DNA from: Actinomadura meyerae
Lineage (GTDB): Bacteria; Actinomycetota; Actinomycetes; Streptosporangiales; Streptosporangiaceae
Reading direction: 5' to 3'
DNA length: 44,049 bases
NCBI RefSeq assembly: GCF_900188445.1
Contig: NZ_FZOR01000057.1
Span: 1-44,049 of the forward strand
The position numbers were made by a program, and so were the translations under genes. Below, one piece after another: positions 31,809 through 40,263 of this stretch. A model generated the notes under the pieces. The model worked only from the letters and a program-made list of their open reading frames with translations, did not search any database and was not told the DNA's origin. Within the stretch, counting starts at the first letter, position 1. Every line of letters begins with the position of its first letter.

Positions 31809-32336
31809 ATGCCCGCGATCACGCACCGCTCGACCCGCGAACCGCTGATCAAGTCCCGATTCCTGTCCCATGGCACGCTCAAGATCACTGATGTGGCGGC
31901 GACCCGCCGTTTCTACGAGGAAGTGCTCGGCCTGGACGTCGTCCAGCCGATGATGGCGGCACTCTACGTCCGGCTCGGCGGCGACCACGCCTACGTGTGC
32001 GTGGAGTCCAAGCCGGACCGGCCCGACATGCCGCTGCTCTACCACAACGGGATCGACGTCGGCAGCGACGAGGACGTGGACGAGGCGTACGCGCGCATCG
32101 CCGAGGTGAGCGACGACTACGGCGTGAAGGAGCTGAACAAGCCCGTCCGCCAGCACGGCGTCTACTCGTTCTACCTCAAGGACCTCGACGGCAACTGGTG
32201 GGAGATCGGCCACCTGCCGCCGCGCGGCTACCGGTTCCGCTTCACCGACCCGCGCAACGACCTCACCGGGCGCGACGGCATCAGCCCCCAGGAGGCCAAG
32301 GAGGTGTTCCTGAACCCGGTGGTGGACACCGAGTGA
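31809..32336 (+). CDS. VOC-superfamily (glyoxalase/dioxygenase-fold) protein
   Basis: 175 residues forming one vicinal-oxygen-chelate unit. Candidate metal ligands are His21 (LSHGTLKITD), His79 (LYHNGIDV) and Glu132 (WWEIG), the usual His-His-Glu pattern of type I extradiol dioxygenases and glyoxalase-like enzymes. FYEEVLGLDVV and FYLKDLDGNWWEI are characteristic of the superfamily. GGGGAG precedes ATG 31809. It may be a dioxygenase or isomerase; the substrate is unknown. Confidence 0.87.
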   Translation: MPAITHRSTREPLIKSRFLSHGTLKITDVAATRRFYEEVLGLDVVQPMMAALYVRLGGDHAYVCVESKPDRPDMPLLYHNGIDVGSDEDVDEAYARIAEVSDDYGVKELNKPVRQHGVYSFYLKDLDGNWWEIGHLPPRGYRFRFTDPRNDLTGRDGISPQEAKEVFLNPVVDTE

Positions 32337-32384
32337 GGGCCGGCGGCACCGACTGATGTGGGGCGGCTGGGGCACGATGGGCGC

Positions 32385-33035
32385 ATGACGACACTGCCGC
32401 TGAGCCCGGACGAACTGCTCACCACCACCCGCACCGTGCGCAAGCGCCTCGACCTCGACCGGCCCGTGCCCCTCGACCTCGTCCGCGAGTGCCTGGAGAT
32501 CGCGCTGCAGGCACCGAGCGGAAGCAACCGCCAGGGCTGGCAGTGGGTCGTCGTGACCGACCCCGAGCAGCGGAGGGCGATCGGCGAGTACTACCGGCGC
32601 TCGTTCGCCGCCTACGCCGCGTCCAAGGCGTCGGCGGACTCGCTCTACAAGGACGACCCGGACCGCGCCGAGGTGCAGCGCCGCGTCGGTGACAGCGCGG
32701 CCTACCTGGCCGAGCGGATGGGCGAGGTGCCCGTCCTGGTGCTCCCGTGCCTGCGGGTGGAGGGCGGCGAGCTGCCCGGCGGCAACCAGGCGGGCCTGTG
32801 GGGCTCGCTGCTGCCCGCCGCGTGGAGCTACGCGCTCGCCGCCCGCGCCCGCGGGCTCGGCACCGCCTGGACGTCGCTGCACCTGGTGTACGAGCGGGAG
32901 GTCGCCGAAGTGCTCGGCCTGCCCGCGGACGTGCGGCAGGGCGCGCTGCTCCCGACGGCCTTCTACACGGGCGACACCTTCCGCCCGGCGCCGCGCGTCC
33001 CGCTGGAGGAGGTCCTCCACATCGACCGCTGGTAG
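32385..33035 (+). CDS. Nitroreductase-family FMN oxidoreductase
   Basis: 216 residues. TRTVRKRLDLDRPV at the N-terminus and APSGSNRQGWQW match the FMN-binding start of the nitroreductase family (compare R[ST]VR and APS..N.QPW). A later SLLPAAWSYALAARARGLGTAW helix is also typical. These flavoproteins reduce nitro groups, quinones or enones with NAD(P)H and usually act as dimers. ATG 32385 is preferred over an in-frame upstream GTG. It lies 48 bases after the VOC gene and may share its transcript. Confidence 0.87.
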   Translation: MTTLPLSPDELLTTTRTVRKRLDLDRPVPLDLVRECLEIALQAPSGSNRQGWQWVVVTDPEQRRAIGEYYRRSFAAYAASKASADSLYKDDPDRAEVQRRVGDSAAYLAERMGEVPVLVLPCLRVEGGELPGGNQAGLWGSLLPAAWSYALAARARGLGTAWTSLHLVYEREVAEVLGLPADVRQGALLPTAFYTGDTFRPAPRVPLEEVLHIDRW

Positions 33036-33085
33036 AGCGGCCGCGTCGTCGAAAACGCCGGCTCGGCGGGCGACCTGGGGACACT

Positions 33086-33126
33086 TATTGGCGGATCGCC
33101 AATAGGTTATTGCCACCCTGCCAATA
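33086..33126. promoter_or_regulatory. Two tandem 19-bp operator-like palindromes
   Basis: Site 1 (33086-33104) is perfect: TATTGGCG, GAT, CGCCAATA. Site 2 (33108-33126) is imperfect with the same outer TATTG and CAATA. Centres lie 22 bp apart, about two helical turns. This pattern suits cooperative binding of a TetR- or MarR-like dimer; no such regulator gene is in the window. Confidence 0.7.
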
Positions 33127-33139
33127 GTTGTTCTAGTGT
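33110..33139 (+). promoter_or_regulatory. Predicted sigma70-type promoter of the mce operon
   Basis: TTGCCA (33110-33115) and TAGTGT (33134-33139) are separated by 18 bases. The -35 box lies inside operator site 2, so repressor binding would block RNA polymerase. Confidence 0.5.
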
Positions 33140-33388
33140 GCGGTGGCACAGCAGGGGGCCCTGCGGCGGAGGGGATGCCGAAGCAGCCGCCCCCCGCCGA
33201 GATCTTCGACGACCAGTGATGGGACGACGCATGCCCACCCCGTCTCCGGCGGCCCCGCGTGACCGACGTCTTCGCGCCAGACGCACGCGGGGCCTGCCGG
33301 GTCCCCCGCGCCCGACCTCGCGCCCGACCTCGCCCTCGACGAGCCCGCTTCCGGCGAGCCCGCAGCCGGCGAGGAGGTGACACCGGCC

Positions 33389-34174
33389 TTGTCCGCCATC
33401 CAACTGCCGCGCCGCGTCCACGGCCTGCTGGGCGAGGTCGGCGAGCTGTTCGTCATCGCCCTGGAGGCCGTCCGCCGCACCTGGGACGTGCGCACCTGGG
33501 CCTGGGAGTTCGCCGAGCAGGCGTGGTTCCTCGCCCGGGTCACGAGCATCCCGGTGATCCTCGTGTCGCTGCCGCTCGGCGCGACGGTCGCGCTGCAGGT
33601 CGGGCAGCTCGCCGCGCAGCTCGGCGCGCAGTCGGCGACCGGCGGCGCGGTCGTCGTCGGGCTGGTCCGCGAGGTCGCGCCGATCGCCGCCGCGCTGATC
33701 ATCGCGGGTGCGGGCGGGTCGGCGATGACCGCCGACATGGGCGCCCGCCGCATCCGCGACGAGCTGTCGGCGATGGAGGCGATGGCGGTCAACCCGGTGC
33801 ACCGGCTCGTCACGCCCCGGCTGTGGGCGGCGAGCCTGGTCTCCACGCTGCTCGCCTCGCTCGTCATCGTCGCGGGCGCGGCCGGCGGCTTCGTGTTCAA
33901 CGTGCTGCTCCAGGACGTCACCCCCGGCGCCTACTTCGACGGCGCGGTGTCGCTGCTCCAGACGTCCGACCTGGTCGTCACGCTGCTGAAGTCCTGGCTG
34001 TTCGGCGTCATCGCGGCCGTGGTCGCCTGCTACATGGGGATGAGCTGCGCGGCCAGCCCGGTCGGCGTCGGCCGCGCCGTCAACCGCGCGATCGTCGTCG
34101 CGTTCATGCTCGTGTTCGCCCTCAACTATGTGATCACGACGGTGTACTTCGTCGCGTTCCCGCCGAGGATCTGA
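33389..34174 (+). CDS. yrbEA: YrbE-type permease A of the mce transporter
   Basis: 261-residue MlaE/YrbE permease with about five TM helices. Family hallmarks are FVEQ-like EFAEQAWF near residue 45, LIIAGAGGSAMTADMGARRI and the EAMAVNP loop, which contacts the ATPase in related systems. It forms a heterodimer with the next gene as the membrane core of the Mce lipid importer. TTG 33389 is chosen because GAGGAGG overlaps the alternative GTG at 33377. Confidence 0.92.
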   Translation: MSAIQLPRRVHGLLGEVGELFVIALEAVRRTWDVRTWAWEFAEQAWFLARVTSIPVILVSLPLGATVALQVGQLAAQLGAQSATGGAVVVGLVREVAPIAAALIIAGAGGSAMTADMGARRIRDELSAMEAMAVNPVHRLVTPRLWAASLVSTLLASLVIVAGAAGGFVFNVLLQDVTPGAYFDGAVSLLQTSDLVVTLLKSWLFGVIAAVVACYMGMSCAASPVGVGRAVNRAIVVAFMLVFALNYVITTVYFVAFPPRI

Positions 34175-35037
34175 TGGCCCTTCCCGTGATGGAGCGGATC
34201 GCGCCGCGCGCCGCGCAGGCGGGCACGGCCGCGCTCCAGCGCTCTGGCGACCTGGCCCAATGGCCGGTGTTCGTCTACCGCATCCTGCTGTACTCGGTGC
34301 GCGACCTGATCCTGCGCCGCAAGTACACCAAGACCATCGCCCGGCACGTCAGCGACGTGGTCGTGGGCGTCGGCGCCAGCGTCGTCGGCGGCGGCATGAT
34401 CTTCGTCATCTTCACGATGGCGTTCTTCGTCGGCACCGAGGTGGGGCTCCAGGGCTACACCGGGCTGGAGTCGATCGGCGCGCAGTCCTTCATGGGCCTC
34501 GTCGGGTCGTTCGCCAATGTGCGAGAGATCACGCCGGTCATCGCGGCGGTCGCGCTCGCCGCGCAGTGCGGGTCGGCGTTCACCGCCGAGCTCGGCGCGA
34601 TGCGGATCTCCGAGGAGATCGACGCCCTGGAGGTCATGGGCATCGGGTCGTTCGCGTACCTGGTGTGCACCCGCGTCGTCGCCGCGCTCATCGCGCTCGT
34701 GCCGCTCTACCTGATCGCGCTGTTCGCGAGCTTCTTCTCCACCCGGCTGATCAGCACGAGCTTCTTCGACCTGGCGCCCGGCGTCTACGACTACTACTTC
34801 CGGATGTACCTGCCGACCATCGACCTCGTCTACAGCGCGATCAAGGTCGCGGTATTCGCCTTCGCGGTGATCACCATCCACTGCTACTACGGCTTCTACG
34901 CGACCGGCGGACCGGCCGGGGTGGGCCGCGCCGCGGGCCGCGCGATCCGGCTGTCCATCATCGTGATCGTCGTCCTGAACCTGCTGCTGTCCTACGTCTT
35001 CTGGGGCAACGGCGCGACCGTGAGGCTCACCGGATGA
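34174..35037 (+). CDS. yrbEB: YrbE-type permease B of the mce transporter
   Basis: 287-residue second MlaE/YrbE permease. FVGTEVGLQGYTGL, QCGSAFTAELGAMRISEEIDALEVMGI and a C-terminal GGPAGVGRAAGRAI are diagnostic. ATG 34174 overlaps the stop of permease A by one base, and its own stop overlaps mceA (ATGA), so translation is coupled. Confidence 0.93.
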   Translation: MALPVMERIAPRAAQAGTAALQRSGDLAQWPVFVYRILLYSVRDLILRRKYTKTIARHVSDVVVGVGASVVGGGMIFVIFTMAFFVGTEVGLQGYTGLESIGAQSFMGLVGSFANVREITPVIAAVALAAQCGSAFTAELGAMRISEEIDALEVMGIGSFAYLVCTRVVAALIALVPLYLIALFASFFSTRLISTSFFDLAPGVYDYYFRMYLPTIDLVYSAIKVAVFAFAVITIHCYYGFYATGGPAGVGRAAGRAIRLSIIVIVVLNLLLSYVFWGNGATVRLTG

Positions 35038-36062
35038 TCAACGAGGAGATCCCGCTGCCGCGCCGGCTGCTGATCAGCGCGGTCACGCTCGCCGTGCTGG
35101 CGGGCCTGCTGTACGTGCTGGTCGCCCGGCCGGGCCGCGACCCCGGCACGGTGCTGGCCGCGGAGTTCGGCCGCGCCGGGCAGGGCCTCGGCACCGGCAC
35201 CCCGGTGAAGATCCGCGGGGTGACGGTCGGCTCCGTGGACGGCGTCGAGCTGACCGGCGGCGGCCGGGCCCGGGTCGCGCTGCGGCTGGACGCGGGGACG
35301 CGGGTCCCCGACACCGTCAGCGCGTCCATCGAGCCCGCGTCGGCGTTCGGGCCGAAGTTCGTCGCCCTAGTGCCCGGCGCGCACGCCGACACCGGCCCCT
35401 TCCTCGCGTCCGGCGCCCGCATCGCGCGGACCTCTGACCCGCGCGACCTGTCGGACCTGCTCGCCCGCGCCGACGCCGGGCTCGGCGCGATCGACGCCGA
35501 GGAGGTCGGCACGATCGTGCACACCGCCGCGACCGGCCTGCACGGGCAGGGCGCGCGGCTGCGGCAGACCATCGACCAGACCGGCATCCTGCTGTCGGTC
35601 GCCTACAAGAACCGCGCCAACGCCCGCCGCTTCATCGGCGACACCGCCGACCTGTCCGGCGCGCTGTCGGACAAGGGCGACGAACTGGTCGGCATCTCCG
35701 GCGACGCGAACGCGCTGATCGGCACGGCGGCGCAGGGCCGCGGCCGGCTGGCGGGCTTCGCCGACGGCCTGACGGACGTGTCGCTGCTGGTCTCGCACGG
35801 GTTCGACGAGCGCGGCGGGCAGCTCGGCCAGGCGTTCCGCTCGTCGGAGCGGACGGCGCGCATCATCTACGCGCAGCTCGGACTCGTCGGCGACGCCGTC
35901 CGCACGGGGAACAAGCTGCTGCCCCTCTACGGGGAGCTGACCAACTTGAAGGGCCCCGGCGGCAAGAACTACATCCGCACGCAGGGGTACCTGCCGACGG
36001 ACCCGTGCGGGCTGATCCTCGGCCTGTGCGGTCCCTACGGCGGCACGCGGGGAGGGCGGTGA
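35034..36062 (+). CDS. mceA: Mce-family substrate-binding protein A
   Basis: 342 residues. One N-terminal TM helix (about 12-28) is followed by the MCE domain (about 40-120: GTGTPVKIRGVTVGSVDGVEL is its signature strand pair) and a long helical region. Mce proteins form a hexamer whose helices make a hydrophobic tunnel for lipids across the periplasm. First of six mce genes in order. Confidence 0.91.
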   Translation: MINEEIPLPRRLLISAVTLAVLAGLLYVLVARPGRDPGTVLAAEFGRAGQGLGTGTPVKIRGVTVGSVDGVELTGGGRARVALRLDAGTRVPDTVSASIEPASAFGPKFVALVPGAHADTGPFLASGARIARTSDPRDLSDLLARADAGLGAIDAEEVGTIVHTAATGLHGQGARLRQTIDQTGILLSVAYKNRANARRFIGDTADLSGALSDKGDELVGISGDANALIGTAAQGRGRLAGFADGLTDVSLLVSHGFDERGGQLGQAFRSSERTARIIYAQLGLVGDAVRTGNKLLPLYGELTNLKGPGGKNYIRTQGYLPTDPCGLILGLCGPYGGTRGGR

Positions 36063-36063
36063 C

Positions 36064-37134
36064 ATGGCGTCCACCCTGTCGCGCCGCGCCCGCATCGGCC
36101 TCGTCGCCCGGCTCACCGCGTTCGTCACCGTCACCGGCGTCCTCACCACCGCCATCGGCATGCAGATCGCCCGCGTCGACACCGCCGGCGGCTGGCACCT
36201 CACCGCGACCTTCGACGACGCCAGCGGGCTGATGAAGGGCGACCAGGTGAAGATCGCCGGGGCGCCGGTCGGCCAGGTCGACGAGGTGAAGGTCGTCGAC
36301 GGCAAGGCCCGCGTGAAGCTCACCGTCCGCGACGCGGTGCGCGTCCCCGCCGACAGCGAGGCCGCGATCCGCTGGCGCGACGCCATGGGCCGCCGCGTCG
36401 TCTACCTGGTCCCGGGCAAGAGCGCCGCCCGGATGCGGGACGGCGCGCGCATCACCCGGACGCGGTCGGCCGTGGACGGCAGCGCCCTGCTCGACCAGCT
36501 CGGGCCGCTCGTCCGCGCGCTGGACCCGAAGCAGGTCAACACCGTCCTCGTGTCGCTGTCGGAGGCGCTCGACGGGAACGCCGGCAACATCGACCGGCTG
36601 ATCGCCGACATCGACACGCTGTCGGCGACGATCGCCAAGCGGCGCGAACTGCTGCGGCAGATGCTGGCCGACTACGCGACCGTCACCGGCATCATCGCGC
36701 GGCGCGACAAGCAGATCGGCTCCGCGGTCGACGACCTCGTCAGCCTGAGCGGCGCGTTCTCCGGCAACCGCAAGCTGATCGACGACACCCTCGTGCAGCT
36801 CGCCGCCCTCGCCCGGACCTCCGACGCGCTGCTCGCGGGCAACGAGCGCGAGCTCGGCCGGGTCGTGGACCGGCTGTCGGCGTTCTCGGCCGGGGTGAAC
36901 CGCAACGACGGCACGCTGCTGCAGGTCCTGCGGTCGGTGACGCCGAAGCTCCGGCACATCTTCGCCGCCGCCGACAACGGCGGGTACGTGGAGGCCGCGA
37001 TCCCCTGCCTCTCGCTCGCCGCGCCGCCCTGCCCGTACCCGACGCGCCTGCCCGGCCCCCGCGAGGGCGCCGCCGGCATCGACACGCCCAAGGAACTGGA
37101 GAACCTGATGGTCGGGGGTGGCCGATGGCACTGA
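36064..37134 (+). CDS. mceB: Mce-family substrate-binding protein B
   Basis: 356 residues. N-terminal TM helix (about 13-33), then an MCE domain (SGLMKGDQVKIAGAPVGQVDEV) and a helical tail with Cys-containing C-terminus (IPCLSLAAPPCPYP). ATG 36064 follows the previous stop by one base. Confidence 0.91.
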   Translation: MASTLSRRARIGLVARLTAFVTVTGVLTTAIGMQIARVDTAGGWHLTATFDDASGLMKGDQVKIAGAPVGQVDEVKVVDGKARVKLTVRDAVRVPADSEAAIRWRDAMGRRVVYLVPGKSAARMRDGARITRTRSAVDGSALLDQLGPLVRALDPKQVNTVLVSLSEALDGNAGNIDRLIADIDTLSATIAKRRELLRQMLADYATVTGIIARRDKQIGSAVDDLVSLSGAFSGNRKLIDDTLVQLAALARTSDALLAGNERELGRVVDRLSAFSAGVNRNDGTLLQVLRSVTPKLRHIFAAADNGGYVEAAIPCLSLAAPPCPYPTRLPGPREGAAGIDTPKELENLMVGGGRWH

Positions 37135-38156
37135 AGTCCTTCCGGGACCGGAACCGGATCGCGGTCGGGCTGGTGTCGGCGGGCACGCTGGTCGCGCTGG
37201 TCGTCTCGGTGTACCTGGTCGGGACGCGCGGCCTGTTCAAGGACCGCTACACCGTCACCGGGGTGTTCGCCGCGACCGGCGGGCTGCGCTCCGGCGACGA
37301 GGTCCGGGTCGCGGGCGTCCGCGTCGGCGAGGTCGCCTCCGTCCGCCCCGACCACCGCAAGGGGCACGTCGTCGTGACCTGGAAGGTCGACGGCGACGTC
37401 GACCTCGGCCCGAACACCCGCGCCGAGATCAAGGTCGCGAACGTGCTCGGCGGCCGGTACCTGCGGCTGTCCGGCCCGGTCGCGAACCCGCACCTGGCGG
37501 ACGTGCCCGAGGGCAGGCGCCGCATCCCGCTGGACCGCACCCAGGTCCCGACGACGATCAACGACGTGCTGGACGCGTCCACCCGGACGGTGTCCAAGCT
37601 CGACACCAAGGCCATCAACAAGATCGTGGCGGAGCTGAACGGGATCGGCGAGGAGGACCGCGGCCGGCTCGGCCGGGCGCTGACCAACCTCGCCGGCCTC
37701 GCCGAGGCGGTGAACGAGTCCGACCCGCAGATCAAGAAGCTGCTCGACAGCGGCGACCGGATCCTCAAGCTCGCGGACGCCAAGGACGCCGAGCTGTCCC
37801 GGCTGCTCACCAACGTCCAGGCCATGCTGGACGAGCTGCGCCAGCGCCGCACCGAGCTGGCGGCGTTCCTCGGGTCCGGGAACCGGACGGTCGCCGCCCT
37901 CACCAAGCTGATCGACGACCGGCAGGCGAAGCTGCTGACCCTGGTCGCCGACCTGCGCGGCACGCTCGGCACCCTGCGCCCCGCGACCGGCGACTTCAAC
38001 GAGCTGCTCGCCTGGGCCGGGCCCACGCTGTCCGGGCTGTCCGGCACCGGTGGGCGAGGGCCGTGGCTGGAGGTCGTCGCGACCGGGCTCGGCCCGCTGT
38101 CGCCGAAGGACCTTGCCGACCTCGCCCGCATCGCACCGAAGGGAGCCCGCCCATGA
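37125..38156 (+). CDS. mceC: Mce-family substrate-binding protein C
   Basis: 343 residues. N-terminal TM helix (about 13-33), MCE domain (GGLRSGDEVRVAGVRVGEVASV) and a long coiled-coil-like helical region rich in Leu/Asp/Arg. It overlaps mceB by ten bases. Confidence 0.91.
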   Translation: MALKSFRDRNRIAVGLVSAGTLVALVVSVYLVGTRGLFKDRYTVTGVFAATGGLRSGDEVRVAGVRVGEVASVRPDHRKGHVVVTWKVDGDVDLGPNTRAEIKVANVLGGRYLRLSGPVANPHLADVPEGRRRIPLDRTQVPTTINDVLDASTRTVSKLDTKAINKIVAELNGIGEEDRGRLGRALTNLAGLAEAVNESDPQIKKLLDSGDRILKLADAKDAELSRLLTNVQAMLDELRQRRTELAAFLGSGNRTVAALTKLIDDRQAKLLTLVADLRGTLGTLRPATGDFNELLAWAGPTLSGLSGTGGRGPWLEVVATGLGPLSPKDLADLARIAPKGARP

Positions 38157-39196
38157 GCCGCCGCGCACGCCCGGTCGCGGCGGCCGCCGTGCTCGCGCTG
38201 ACCGCGGCGCTCGGCGGCTGCGGCATCGCCTCCGAGCCGACCTACCCGATGACGATCTACTTCGCGAAGGCGCCCTCCCTCTACGAGGAGTCGCAGGTGA
38301 AGGTGATGGGCGCCGACGCGGGGACGATCACTTCGATCAAGGACGAGAAGCACCGGGTGCGCGTCGACATCGCGGTGAAGCGGTCCGTGCCCGTCCCCGC
38401 CGGGGTCCACGCGGCGATCGACTCCTCCGACGCGCTCGGCGAGCGGTTCATCAGCCTGCACCCGGTGTGGAAGCCCGGCATGCCGGAGGCCGAGCCCGGG
38501 GCGGTCGTCCCGCAGGAGCGCACCGAGCTGCCGGTGGAGATCGACGACGCGCTCGCCGCGTTCGCCAAGCTCAACAACTCGATCGACGCGGGCGCGCTCG
38601 GCCCGGCGATCCACCGGGCCGCCGGGTCCGTGCGCGGCCGGGGGCAGGGCATCAACGACGCGCTGCACGACACGTCCGAGCTGACCGGCGACCTCGCCGC
38701 GCAGGACGAGAAGATCGCGTCGCTGGCGAAGGGCCTGCACAGCCTCGCCGCCGACCTCAACGGCCGCGACCGCAAGCTGTCGGACCTGCTGCGGTCCTTC
38801 TCCACCACGAGCCGGACGCTCGCCGACGAGCGCACCCGGTTGCGCGACTTTGTCGCCGGGCTCGCCGCCGCGATCCGCAAGAGCGACGTGCTGATCACCA
38901 CCTACCGGGAGACGCTGCCGTCCACGGTCGCGGACCTGTCCAACATCGTGCTCAGCCTCAAGGGCAACGTCGCCGGGCTCACCCAGGCCATCGACAGCCT
39001 CGGCCGGTTCGCCGACGTCGCCGTCCAGGCGTGGGACAAGCGCAACCACGTCGCCACCATCCGGCTCGTCGTCCACGGCACCGTCCGGACCTGGCTCCAG
39101 CCGCTCTTCACCGCGATGGGCTGGGGGAACATTCCGTGCCTCGAAGGACAGCCGGCGCTCGCCGACTGCCGGCCGCCCGCGGGAGGACGGGGATGA
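38153..39196 (+). CDS. mceD: Mce-family lipoprotein D
   Basis: 347 residues. The signal peptide ends in the lipobox LGGC (about 20-23), so it is a predicted lipoprotein. The MCE domain follows (SLYEESQVKVMGADAGTITSI), then helices and a C-terminus with two cysteines. ATG 38153 overlaps the mceC stop. Confidence 0.9.
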   Translation: MSRRARPVAAAAVLALTAALGGCGIASEPTYPMTIYFAKAPSLYEESQVKVMGADAGTITSIKDEKHRVRVDIAVKRSVPVPAGVHAAIDSSDALGERFISLHPVWKPGMPEAEPGAVVPQERTELPVEIDDALAAFAKLNNSIDAGALGPAIHRAAGSVRGRGQGINDALHDTSELTGDLAAQDEKIASLAKGLHSLAADLNGRDRKLSDLLRSFSTTSRTLADERTRLRDFVAGLAAAIRKSDVLITTYRETLPSTVADLSNIVLSLKGNVAGLTQAIDSLGRFADVAVQAWDKRNHVATIRLVVHGTVRTWLQPLFTAMGWGNIPCLEGQPALADCRPPAGGRG

Positions 39197-40263
39197 GAGC
39201 ATTCATGGTCTGTCTTCTCGCGTCCGTCCTGGTCGTCGCGGCGGGAGGCTGCTCGCTGCAGACGATCGGCGCGCCGCGCGGCGACGTGACCCTCAACGCC
39301 ACGTTCGACGACGTGCAGAGCCTCGTCGTCGGGCACAGCGTCCAGGTCGCCGACATCCGCGTCGGCACCGTCACCGGCATCAGGCTGGACGGCTACCGCG
39401 CCCGCGTCACCATGTCGCTGCGCGAGCGCGTCCCGTCCGGGACGACGGCGACGATCGCCAAGTCGTCGCTGCTCGGCGAGAACTACGTGCGGCTGAACCT
39501 GCCGGCCGGGGCGCGGCTGGACACCGGCCCGTTCCTGGCGTCCGGCGCCACGATCGCGAACACCGGCGTCCAGCCCGACCTGGAGCAGATCAGCGAGAAG
39601 GTCGGGCCGCTGCTCGCCGCCCTCGGCGGCCAGGACATCGCCACCATCAGCGCCGAGTCCGCGACCGCGCTCGGCGGCAAGGGAAAGCAGCTCAACACGC
39701 TCATCTCCCGCGCGGCCGACGTCGGCGACCAGTACGCCGCCGCCAGCGCCGACCTGGGCCGCGCCCTCGACTCGCTCGGGCGGCTCGGGCGGTCCCTCAG
39801 CAAGGGCCAGAAGGACCTCGAGCGGCTGCCCGGCAACGTCGAGCTCGCCACCCAGCGGCTCCAGGCCGACCGCGACAACCTCAAGCGCACCATCCAGGCG
39901 CTGCTGAAGCTCGCCACCTCGGTGAACGCCAAGGTGCAGAAGCGCCACGCGGCGCGGCTCGCGACCCTGCTGAAGCGCGCGGACGAGCTGCTCGCCGCCG
40001 CGCTGCGCGGCCGCGACGAGCTGAAGACCCTGGCCGGGACCGTGCTGAACTTCCTCAACGGGCCGTCGGTGTCGTCCAGCGGCCAGGCGCTCCTGTTCCT
40101 GTGGATCAAGGGCTTCCTGCCGCATCCCGGTGCCGCCACGACCGGAACGGCCGGGAAGACGGGCACGACCGGCACGACCGGCACGACCGGTGCGTCCGGG
40201 GCGTCCGCCGGCGCGTCCGGCAAACGGCAGAACCTCCAAGGATTGCTGGGGCCGCGCCCATGA
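39193..40263 (+). CDS. mceE: Mce-family lipoprotein E
   Basis: 356 residues. Signal peptide with lipobox AGGC (about 17-20), the position where Mce E proteins (LprK/LprN type in mycobacteria) are lipidated. MCE domain with SLVVGHSVQVADIRVGTVTGI, helical tunnel region, and a Gly/Thr/Ala repeat tail. ATG 39193 overlaps the mceD stop. Confidence 0.91.
   Translation: MRAFMVCLLASVLVVAAGGCSLQTIGAPRGDVTLNATFDDVQSLVVGHSVQVADIRVGTVTGIRLDGYRARVTMSLRERVPSGTTATIAKSSLLGENYVRLNLPAGARLDTGPFLASGATIANTGVQPDLEQISEKVGPLLAALGGQDIATISAESATALGGKGKQLNTLISRAADVGDQYAAASADLGRALDSLGRLGRSLSKGQKDLERLPGNVELATQRLQADRDNLKRTIQALLKLATSVNAKVQKRHAARLATLLKRADELLAAALRGRDELKTLAGTVLNFLNGPSVSSSGQALLFLWIKGFLPHPGAATTGTAGKTGTTGTTGTTGASGASAGASGKRQNLQGLLGPRP

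Larger units (their letters stand above)
33036..33388 (+). promoter_or_regulatory. Intergenic leader of the mce operon
   Basis: 353 bases without a confident gene. It contains the tandem operators and the predicted promoter listed separately, a possible 14-codon leader peptide at 33175-33219 preceded by GGAGG, and a GC-rich Pro/Arg-coding stretch to 33370 that I do not consider a gene. GAGGAGG at 33371-33377 is the ribosome-binding site of yrbEA. Confidence 0.6.

Noticed and set aside
33138..33380. 80-codon frame before yrbEA
   Set aside because: Pro/Arg/Ser-rich low-complexity translation, overlaps the ribosome-binding site of yrbEA and resembles no protein that I know. It is not an mkl ATPase.
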